From positions 1-6,765 of the forward strand of contig SHYI01000051.1 of assembly GCA_009692905.1 (NCBI GenBank): a stretch of DNA of 6,765 nt. Reading direction: 5' to 3'. A program made the translations under genes and the position numbers. Shown here one piece after another: positions 1 through 5,863 of this stretch. Each line of letters begins with the position of its first letter. The stretch's first letter is position 1. Under the pieces are notes generated by a model, which was not told where the DNA came from, did no database searches, and saw nothing but the letters and a program-made list of their open reading frames with translations. Source of the stretch: Chloroflexota bacterium (lineage in GTDB: Bacteria > Chloroflexota > Limnocylindria > Limnocylindrales > Limnocylindraceae).

Positions 1-345
1 CGCACCATTCCGTTGAGTGCCGACCTTGACCCGTCGACCACGTTGGAGCTGCTCGGCCAGACCGACTCGCGCGTTGTCTGCGTGGGCTTCACCCACACCG
101 CGCGCGTAAAGGACTACGGCTGGAAGGTGCTCGTTGACGCGGGCTCCGTTGGCCTGCCGTACGACGGCGACGCCACCGCCGCCTTTACCGTGATTGACAT
201 TGATCCCGAGGAGAAGACCATCAAAGCTGAGATTTATCGTGCCAGCTACGACACGGAGAAGGTTGCCGACGCGATCAGCGCGCGCGCACTCACCGGCGAC
301 ACCTACCGCGCGGCAACGCTGCGCTCCGGGAAGCTGGTGCGATGA
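1..345 (+). CDS. Calcineurin-like metallophosphoesterase, C-terminal part (5' end outside window)
   Basis: The reading frame is open from base 1 to the TGA at 343-345, so this is the last 114 codons of a longer gene. A TTG at 13 could serve as a start, but it would give a protein lacking most of the fold, so I treat the gene as truncated by the window edge. The segment matches the C-terminal end of YfcE/COG0639-type phosphoesterases: a strand leading into a G-x-T-H metal-binding loop (GFTH, bases 85-96), then a strand, the D-A-G-S-V-G-L-P motif (usually N-P-G-S-V-G-x-P) followed by a D-G-D turn, and a tail with a YD-x-E helix. Family members are dinuclear-metal phosphodiesterases or phosphatases, usually cytoplasmic; the substrate cannot be told. 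The first His of the usual GHTH is Phe here. The stop overlaps the fabF start by four bases (ATGA), suggesting co-translation. Family is fairly sure, specific function unknown. Confidence 0.82.
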   Translation, partial: RTIPLSADLDPSTTLELLGQTDSRVVCVGFTHTARVKDYGWKVLVDAGSVGLPYDGDATAAFTVIDIDPEEKTIKAEIYRASYDTEKVADAISARALTGDTYRAATLRSGKLVR

Positions 346-1616
346 GCAACGAGCAGCGCGTCGTCGTTACGGGGATGGGGGCGGTCTCACCGCTCGGCCG
401 TGGCGTCGCCGCACTCTGGGAGGGCCTCCTTGCCGGACGCTCTGGCGTTCGCGCGCTGCAGGGTCTTGATCTAACTGGCCAAGAGGTCGACTTCGGCGGC
501 CAGGCGATCGACTTCGATCCTTCTGATGTTCTAGAGCCGAAGCAGATCAAGCGCCTCGATCGCTTCACGCACTTCGCCATTGCCGCCGCCGCTGAGGCAC
601 TCGCCTCGGCGGGGTTGCCGCCACGCTTTGAAACGGGCGAATCATCCGAAGGGGTCGCCACGATTATCGGATCGGGCTTGGGTGGTGCCACCACCCTCTT
701 CGAGCAGGCCGCTGTCTTCGCCGAGCGCGGCGCCGGTCGTATCTCGCCCTTCTTGGTCCCCGCCGCTATTGGCAACATGGCCTCGGGTGAGGTCGCCATT
801 CACGTTGGCGCACAGGGACCATCGTTCGGCGCGGTGAGCGCCTGTGCCACCGCTGGTCATGCGATTGGCGAGGCGTACGAGATGATTCGCCGCGGCGACG
901 CCACCGCGGCACTTGCTGGCGGCACCGAGGCGGCGCTCCACCCTGTGGTGATCGCGGGATTCAACAACATGCGGGCCCTCTCGCGCAGCGGCGCATCGTC
1001 AACTGGGGGCAACCCTGCCGCCGCGTCACGACCGTTCGATAGCGGTCGTGATGGATTCGTGATGGCCGAAGGTGCAGGCATCCTCCTGCTGGAGCGACTC
1101 GACGTGGCACTCGCTCGCGGCGCAACGCCACTCGCCGAACTCGTTGGCTACGGCGCCACCGCCGACGCGCTGCACATCACCCTGCCAGCACCTGGCGGCT
1201 CTGGTGCCGTTCGCGCCGCACGACGCGCACTCGCCAAGGCGGGTCGCACCGGTGCCGAGCTCGATCACGTCAACGCGCACGCCACCTCAACGCCTGAGGG
1301 CGACAAGGCGGAGCTCGAAGCGATTCGCACGATCCTCGGCGAAGGTTCGCGCGCAAGTGTCACCGCCACCAAGAGCGCCATCGGCCACACCCTCGGCGCC
1401 GCGGGCGGTCTCGGCTCTATCGCCACGATCTGCGCCATGCGTGACGGTCGCGTGCACCCAACGCTGAACCTCACCGCGCCAGATCCAGCGTCCGTTGGTC
1501 TGAACATTGTCACCGGCGTGCCTGCTGCGCAGCAGGTCAACCTGGCACTCGTGAATGCCTTCGGCTTCGGCGGCCAGAATTCCGCACTCCTCTTTGCGAA
1601 GTGGGAGGGGAAGTGA
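342..1616 (+). CDS. fabF: 3-oxoacyl-ACP synthase II (KAS II)
   Basis: This 424-residue protein is a normal-length FabF. It condenses malonyl-ACP with a growing acyl-ACP, releasing CO2, in the elongation cycle of type II fatty acid synthesis in the cytoplasm. The N-terminus has the typical V-V-V-T-G-M-G-A-V-S-P-L-G start. The catalytic triad is visible: nucleophile Cys168 in SACATAGHAIGEA, His313 in NAHATSTPEGD, and His349 in KSAIGHTLGAAG with the conserved Lys344. The C-terminal NAFGFGGQN loop carries the Phe that gates the acyl pocket. Small deviations are NAHA for the usual NAHG, and Q for T in the last loop. The ATG at 342 overlaps the preceding stop; a modest GGGAAG lies 8 bases upstream (328-333). 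The stop overlaps the accB start by one base. FabB is the alternative, but length and motifs favour FabF. A polyketide-type KS is unlikely given the accB, fabH and fabG neighbours. Confidence 0.95.
   Translation: MSNEQRVVVTGMGAVSPLGRGVAALWEGLLAGRSGVRALQGLDLTGQEVDFGGQAIDFDPSDVLEPKQIKRLDRFTHFAIAAAAEALASAGLPPRFETGESSEGVATIIGSGLGGATTLFEQAAVFAERGAGRISPFLVPAAIGNMASGEVAIHVGAQGPSFGAVSACATAGHAIGEAYEMIRRGDATAALAGGTEAALHPVVIAGFNNMRALSRSGASSTGGNPAAASRPFDSGRDGFVMAEGAGILLLERLDVALARGATPLAELVGYGATADALHITLPAPGGSGAVRAARRALAKAGRTGAELDHVNAHATSTPEGDKAELEAIRTILGEGSRASVTATKSAIGHTLGAAGGLGSIATICAMRDGRVHPTLNLTAPDPASVGLNIVTGVPAAQQVNLALVNAFGFGGQNSALLFAKWEGK
1603..1610 (+). promoter_or_regulatory. Shine-Dalgarno of accB inside the fabF 3' end
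   Basis: GGGAGGGG lies within the last codons of fabF, 5 bases before the ATG at 1616. In-frame GTG codons at 1601 and 1613 are poorer choices: the first precedes this site and the second is only 2 bases after it. The site therefore decides the start of accB at 1616 and supports coupled translation across the TGATG junction. Confidence 0.7.
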
Positions 1617-2395
1617 TGCCAGAGAAGCGTCGCGTTCGACTACAGAAGAGCGCACGCCGTGCCCTTGAGGCGGCGCTTGATGCAGCACGCCGCGCGCGCG
1701 GTGGCGCACCTGAGGTGGCCCCAGCAAGCAATGTAATTCCGCCGTCAACACCAGCCATTGAGCGACTCGCGCCGCGCGACCCCTCACGGCTGATTGAGAG
1801 CGCCCTGCCAACCGCCGCGGCTGCCCCAGTGCAGAACACGCCCCCTCGCCCTCGGAAGGGGGAGAGCCGCAGTGGCGTACGCCTCCCAGCCAACCTGCCG
1901 CTGACGACCGACGACGCCGCCCTCATCGAGATCATCGACCGCCTCGCCGTCGTCGCCGACGGGAGCGGCCTCGCCGAGGTTGAACTCTCCGCGGGCGGCA
2001 CCCGTGTGGTGGTGCGTAGCCGTAGCGCCGTGCAGGGGAGCCACGTGGTGATGGCCGCCGCTGCCGCACCGCAGAGCCTTGCTAGCGCCGCCCCTGTGCC
2101 GCTCCCAACAGGATCGAAGCCTGCGGCCGCGCCAGCGAGCGCAGCCGCACCGAGCGGCTCGGTGGTGAACGCACCGCTCACCGGCATCTTCTACGCCGCG
2201 TCGTCGCCGGGCGCCGCGCCACTCATCAGTGTTGGATCGATCGTGGCGGTTGGCCAGCCGATCGGCCTCATCGAGGCGATGAAGCTCTTCAACGAGATCA
2301 AGAGCGACAAGGCTGGTCGTGTGGTGCGCATCATTGCGCAAGACGGACTTCTGGTGAAGGCGAAGACGCCGATCATCGAGGTGGAGCCAGCATGA
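1616..2395 (+). CDS. accB: Biotin carboxyl carrier protein of acetyl-CoA carboxylase, with long N-terminal extension
   Basis: AccB carries biotin between the biotin carboxylase and carboxyltransferase of acetyl-CoA carboxylase, giving malonyl-CoA for fatty acid synthesis. The 259-residue protein reads in order: a basic Ala/Arg-rich stretch predicted helical (about 4-30); a Pro/Ala-rich linker (31-95); the usual AccB N-terminal region (about 96-137, with the helix ALIEIIDRLAVVADGSGLAEVEL and a short basic strand); an Ala/Pro-rich flexible linker (about 145-182); and a biotinyl domain (183-259). The biotin acceptor is Lys223 in EAMKLFNEI. The segment SSPGAAPLI matches the protruding 'thumb' of fatty-acid-type BCCPs, which separates it from propionyl-CoA or pyruvate carboxylase domains. 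E. coli AccB has 156 residues, so about 95 extra residues lie in front. No accC is adjacent. The start was chosen from the Shine-Dalgarno at 1603-1610. The stop overlaps the fabH start (ATGA). Confidence 0.93.
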   Translation: MPEKRRVRLQKSARRALEAALDAARRARGGAPEVAPASNVIPPSTPAIERLAPRDPSRLIESALPTAAAAPVQNTPPRPRKGESRSGVRLPANLPLTTDDAALIEIIDRLAVVADGSGLAEVELSAGGTRVVVRSRSAVQGSHVVMAAAAAPQSLASAAPVPLPTGSKPAAAPASAAAPSGSVVNAPLTGIFYAASSPGAAPLISVGSIVAVGQPIGLIEAMKLFNEIKSDKAGRVVRIIAQDGLLVKAKTPIIEVEPA

Positions 2396-3573
2396 GCGGA
2401 CCGCTGACCAACGGCGACGCCACGCGTATTGGTGGCGAGACCGGCTTAGCGGCGCTGCCGAATCGTACGACCCACATTGTTGGATGGGGGCACGAGGTGC
2501 CGAAGGCGGTCATCACCAACGCCGATCTTGAGCAGATTGTTGAGACGAGCGACGAGTGGATCAGCACGCGCACGGGGATTCGCGAGCGCCACATCGCGGG
2601 CGCCGACGAGACCACCGCATCGATGGGCGCGATTGCCGCCGCGCGCGCACTCGCCGTTGCTGGTGTAACTGCCGACTCCGTTGACCTGATCGTTGTCGCC
2701 ACCCTCACCCCCGATCATCCGATGCCGAGCACCGCCGTGTTGGTGAAGGAGGCGATCGGCAGCCATCGCGCCGCCGCATTCGACCTCTCGGCCGCCTGCT
2801 CCGGCTTCGCCTACGCGTACGCCGTGGCGCACGGCTTCCTCACCGCCGGTCTCGGCCAGCGCGCACTGGTCATTGGCGCGGAGTCGCTCTCGCGCGTTGT
2901 TGATTGGAGCGATCGCTCGACCTGCGTCCTCTTCGGCGATGGCGCGGGCGCAATTGTCCTCGACGCGCTCGACCTGCGCGACGACCAGAACGTCGCCACG
3001 CGCCCAGGCACGTTGAGCTTCGAACTCTCCGCCGACCCGTCGGGGGCATTCGCACTCTGGATTCCTGGTGGCTCGGGTGACGACGCCGATCCGCTGATCA
3101 AGATGGATGGGGCGAAGACGTATGTGTACGCCACACGCACGATGGCTGCCGTTGCGACGACGGCGATTCAGCGCGCGGGCCTGACTGTTCCAGAAGTAGA
3201 TCTGGTGATCCCGCATCAGGCGAACCTGCGCATCATTGAGCACGTCTCCAAGGCGATCGACTTCCCGATGGAGAAGATCTTCGTCAACCTCGACCGCTAC
3301 GGGAACACCTCCGCTGCGAGCATCCCGATCGCCCTCTCCGAGGCAGTTGCCGCCGGCCGACTGAAGCCGGGTGATGTCTTCTGCACAGTTGCCTTCGGTG
3401 GCGGCTACACCTCAGGCGCCTTCGTCACGCGCTGGGATGCCGATCCAGCGCACGGTGCGCGAGCCGCTGCGGTTGACCCGAGCACCATCAAGATCAGGCG
3501 CCCTGAGGGGGGAGCGAAGGCGGCCGAGGTGCCAGCGGCGCTCAAGGCACTCCTAGACGCAAAGGGCCGCTAA
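2392..3573 (+). CDS. fabH: 3-oxoacyl-ACP synthase III (KAS III), with N- and C-terminal extensions
   Basis: FabH starts fatty acid synthesis by condensing a short acyl-CoA with malonyl-ACP. The catalytic triad is complete: Cys136 in DLSAACSGFAYAY, His275 in IPHQANLR and Asn305 in DRYGNTSAASIPIAL. The DEWISTRTGIRERH segment (54-67) and the FGDGAGAIVL segment are also typical. The protein has 393 residues against about 317 in E. coli: roughly 25 extra residues at the N-terminus and about 44 after the final core strand (FVTRW, ending near 348), the tail being charged and Ala-rich. Met111 falls where E. coli has Phe87, which shapes the acyl pocket. ATG at 2392 is the only ATG, GTG or TTG I find in frame shortly before the core fold; GGAG at 2383-2386 lies 5 bases upstream. 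The start overlaps the accB stop. Related thiolase-fold synthases (e.g. secondary-metabolite KAS III) are possible, but the context makes FabH much more likely. Confidence 0.94.
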   Translation: MSGPLTNGDATRIGGETGLAALPNRTTHIVGWGHEVPKAVITNADLEQIVETSDEWISTRTGIRERHIAGADETTASMGAIAAARALAVAGVTADSVDLIVVATLTPDHPMPSTAVLVKEAIGSHRAAAFDLSAACSGFAYAYAVAHGFLTAGLGQRALVIGAESLSRVVDWSDRSTCVLFGDGAGAIVLDALDLRDDQNVATRPGTLSFELSADPSGAFALWIPGGSGDDADPLIKMDGAKTYVYATRTMAAVATTAIQRAGLTVPEVDLVIPHQANLRIIEHVSKAIDFPMEKIFVNLDRYGNTSAASIPIALSEAVAAGRLKPGDVFCTVAFGGGYTSGAFVTRWDADPAHGARAAAVDPSTIKIRRPEGGAKAAEVPAALKALLDAKGR

Positions 3574-3601
3574 GCGCGACACTAGCCACAACAACCCCAA
3601 C

Positions 3602-3610
3602 AGAGGAGGT
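3602..3610 (+). promoter_or_regulatory. Strong Shine-Dalgarno of fabG
   Basis: AGAGGAGGT contains a full GGAGG core, 4 bases before the fabG ATG at 3614. It sits in a 40-base intergenic stretch (3574-3613) whose middle is rich in A and C and seems poorly structured. It is the best ribosome binding site in the window and fixes the fabG start. Confidence 0.8.
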
Positions 3611-3613
3611 TCC

Positions 3614-4363
3614 ATGTTTGAGCTCAACGGATACGCCGCAATCGTCACCGGAGGTGCCCGTGGCATTGGCCGCGCCATCGCCATCGCCCTCGCCGAGGCG
3701 GGTGCAGACGTGCTGATCACCTACAAGGGGAACACCGCCGCCGCCGACGCCGTGGTCGCCGAGATCACCGCCAAGGGTCGCAAGGCGATTGCCATGCAGG
3801 CCGACGCCGCCGATCCCGATAGCGCGGTTGCCGTTGTGGCGAAGGCGATGGAGTCGTTCGGCAAGGTCGACCTGCTCGTCAACAACGCCGGCATCACCCG
3901 CGACACGCTCATCTTGCGCATGACGCCAGAGCAGTGGCGCGAGGTCATCGACACGAATCTTTCGGGCGCCTTCTACATGACGAAAGCCGCCGTACGAGAG
4001 ATGCTGCGCGCCAAGAGCGGCCGCATCGTCAACATCACCAGCGTCTCGGGCCAGGCGGGGAACGCCGGCCAGGCGAACTACAGCTCGGCGAAGGCCGGCA
4101 TGATCGGGCTCACCAAGGCGACCGCCCGCGAGGTCGCTAGCCGCGGGATCACCGTCAACGCGGTGGCGCCAGGCTTCATCGTCACCGAACTCACCGCCGA
4201 TCTTCCCGAGGCCATTAAAGAGGGAGTTAAGACAGCGACCCCGCTCGGCCGCTTCGGCGAGCCACACGAGATCGCCGCGGCGGTGATCTACCTTGCATCG
4301 CGCGAGGCCTCGTACGTCACCGGGCAGGTGCTCGGCGTCGACGGCGGCCTGGTGATGATGTAG
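3614..4363 (+). CDS. fabG: 3-oxoacyl-ACP reductase
   Basis: FabG reduces 3-oxoacyl-ACP to 3-hydroxyacyl-ACP with NADPH in the elongation cycle. The 249-residue length is standard for this classical short-chain dehydrogenase/reductase. Visible motifs are the nucleotide-binding TGGARGIG (near 12-19), NNAG (90-93), and the catalytic tetrad Asn115, Ser143, Tyr156 and Lys160, in NLSGAF, NITSVSG and the YSSAK stretch. The family-typical VAPGFIVTEL and a C-terminal VTGQVLGVDGG follow. The segment GNAGQANYSSAK closely resembles true FabG proteins (GNGGQANYAAAK in E. coli), which favours FabG over other SDRs such as acetoacetyl-CoA reductase, though PhaB-like activity cannot be excluded by eye. Unlike its upstream neighbours it is preceded by a 40-base gap and a strong Shine-Dalgarno. 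Its TAG shares one base with the next gene's GTG start. Confidence 0.95.
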   Translation: MFELNGYAAIVTGGARGIGRAIAIALAEAGADVLITYKGNTAAADAVVAEITAKGRKAIAMQADAADPDSAVAVVAKAMESFGKVDLLVNNAGITRDTLILRMTPEQWREVIDTNLSGAFYMTKAAVREMLRAKSGRIVNITSVSGQAGNAGQANYSSAKAGMIGLTKATAREVASRGITVNAVAPGFIVTELTADLPEAIKEGVKTATPLGRFGEPHEIAAAVIYLASREASYVTGQVLGVDGGLVMM

Positions 4364-5832
4364 TGGTTCGTACCGCCCGACCGTACGCCCTCGCCGTCGC
4401 CCTGCTGGCGACGATCTTCACCGCCACTGTCATCTGGGCGAGCACGCCGCCGAGCCCCGCTGCCGCCACGCCCACCAACATCCTCGGCACCGATGGGCGC
4501 TACACGCTCCTCTTTCTCGGGAGCGATAAGCGTTGTGCTGGCTCACTGATCGACAAGACCGCGGAGCGCTGCGGCGAAGGCGTGGAGAACGCGACCGACT
4601 GGACCTGGTCCCCAGCGAACGATAAGGCGGCGGGTGTGCCGCGCGATCAGCTCGGCTCTGAGCGCACCGACGTGATCATGCTCCTTACCGTTGACCCATT
4701 CAGCGGTCAGACCGCTGCCTACAGCATTCCGCGGGATCTCTATGGCTTCCCGCTCAAGCCGGCACTGGCGAAGTCGTTCTGCCGCGCCGGCTCCAAGATC
4801 TTCACCGACAAGATCAACGCCATGATCGTGCGCGCCCAGCAGTGCGCGCGCTCCAACATGACCGCGAGCCAGCGGACCGCGTGGGATAAGAAGCTCGCCT
4901 GGGAGCGCAGCATCGTTGCGGCCGATTTAATGGCCCAGAACATCGCCTGGGGACTCGGCATCGAAATTGACGACTGGACCCTGACGACGTTTGGCACCTC
5001 CGACATCATGGGGGCCGTGCTCGATCGCATCGCCCCCGCCGACACGATCGTGCAACTCAACGAGAAGACGAGATTCGCCGCCTGCCGCACGGACATCCTG
5101 CGCAAGATCAAGGGGAGTGGCTCTAGCTACCTCGACCAGAGCCTCGCCTCCAACGCCATGTATGGCGACCTGCTCTTCTTGCGACCGGGCCGTGCGGACA
5201 ACTACCCGAGCAGCAAGGTGATCGGCTGGAGCTACGCCAACTGCAAGGAGCCAAGCACAACCAAGACGGTGCGCACCACGAGCCCCTACTTTGTTGAGGG
5301 CTCTTGCGATATTACGATCCCGCTGAGTGCGGCAACAAACGAGAGCTGCTCCTTCCGCGTGCCGAGCAACCTGTGGACCGGCTTCGGTCGCTCCCGCAAA
5401 TATGATGAGGTTGGACCACGCGCACTGCGACATCCACGAATCGTCGCAGGCATCACACTCCGGGTCCTCGAGGCGGACCGATTCCGTGCGGCGGCACTCG
5501 CCTCCTTGATGAATCTCCGTTGGTACAAGAAGGGGCCACCACTGGTGCGCGGCACCATAACGACTGCAAACGTTGAGGCGATCTTCAATGTGATTGCCTA
5601 TGCAAAGCCCGCCCTGCTGCTCGGCCCCGATGTCGCGGGTGGCTGGAAGTCACTCCTGATGACGGGCGGCACCGATAGCGCAAAGAAGTGTGCGCTCGCG
5701 GGGGCCAAGATGCGATTCGCGCCGACCGCAGCCAAGCTCGCGGCAACAATTAGCTGCACCAAGGTGTGGCTCGCCCCCTACTTTGGGCCGGTCGCAGGTC
5801 ACCTCAACGAAGGCCCACCAGTCGCGCCGTAG
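4363..5832 (+). CDS. Secreted, cysteine-rich LytR-CpsA-Psr (LCP)-like protein
   Basis: This is a 489-residue exported protein. Residues about 8-26 form a hydrophobic signal or anchor segment, followed by a Pro/Ala/Thr-rich stretch. The rest resembles an LCP domain: the strand TLLFLGSD (48-55), SERTDVIMLLTVDP with Arg101 and Asp103, SIPRDLYGFP with Arg124 and Asp125, DKIN (149-152), LGIEIDDWTLTTFG (198-211), and a later Arg-rich segment (345-359) like the LCP C-terminal arginines. LCP proteins move undecaprenyl-linked glycopolymers onto peptidoglycan or related acceptors, outside the membrane. The fold is diverged: there is a Cys-containing insert after GSDKR (56-98), another near 138-185, and a large insert at about 240-335. 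It has ten cysteines (58, 70, 140, 161, 241, 294, 315, 329, 443, 465), which could form disulfides. The GTG at 4363 is the only start I see that keeps the whole signal segment; the Shine-Dalgarno is weak, so coupling to fabG is likely. The substrate is unknown. Confidence 0.72.
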   Translation: MVRTARPYALAVALLATIFTATVIWASTPPSPAAATPTNILGTDGRYTLLFLGSDKRCAGSLIDKTAERCGEGVENATDWTWSPANDKAAGVPRDQLGSERTDVIMLLTVDPFSGQTAAYSIPRDLYGFPLKPALAKSFCRAGSKIFTDKINAMIVRAQQCARSNMTASQRTAWDKKLAWERSIVAADLMAQNIAWGLGIEIDDWTLTTFGTSDIMGAVLDRIAPADTIVQLNEKTRFAACRTDILRKIKGSGSSYLDQSLASNAMYGDLLFLRPGRADNYPSSKVIGWSYANCKEPSTTKTVRTTSPYFVEGSCDITIPLSAATNESCSFRVPSNLWTGFGRSRKYDEVGPRALRHPRIVAGITLRVLEADRFRAAALASLMNLRWYKKGPPLVRGTITTANVEAIFNVIAYAKPALLLGPDVAGGWKSLLMTGGTDSAKKCALAGAKMRFAPTAAKLAATISCTKVWLAPYFGPVAGHLNEGPPVAP

Positions 5833-5839
5833 CGCGGAA

Positions 5840-5863
5840 CGGCTCGCCTAGGCGGCGAGGCCG
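5840..5863. terminator. GC-rich inverted repeat between convergent genes (possible bidirectional terminator)
   Basis: CGGCTCGCC (5840-5848) can pair with GGCGAG plus CCG (5854-5859 and 5861-5863), giving a nine-pair stem with one bulged G (5860) and a five-base loop. It also contains the perfect palindrome CGCCTAGGCG (5845-5854). It lies just after the stop of the LCP-like gene and covers the stop of the convergent Nramp gene, where a shared terminator would be expected. Neither strand shows a T-run after the stem, so a standard intrinsic terminator is not supported. The hairpin is seen; the function is inferred. Confidence 0.3.

Noticed and set aside
13..345. A complete small 110-residue protein starting from TTG at 13
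   Set aside because: The sequence matches only the C-terminal third of the phosphoesterase fold and the frame is open to base 1, so truncation by the window edge is the simpler reading.
1601..1618. GTG at 1601 as the accB start
   Set aside because: It would precede the GGGAGGGG ribosome site, which fits the ATG at 1616 much better.
1287..2341. Long antisense frames opposite the fabF end and accB
   Set aside because: They overlap each other and the well-supported genes; their Arg- and Ala-rich low-complexity translations show no family features.
2446..3243. 265-codon antisense open frame opposite fabH
   Set aside because: It lies wholly inside a gene with a complete catalytic triad. Its translation is Arg/Ala-rich without recognisable motifs, as expected for a shadow frame in GC-rich DNA.
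3542..4267. 241-codon antisense open frame opposite fabG
   Set aside because: Composition mirrors the fabG codons (Gly, Asp, Val, His rich), no domain is recognisable, and fabG itself is intact.
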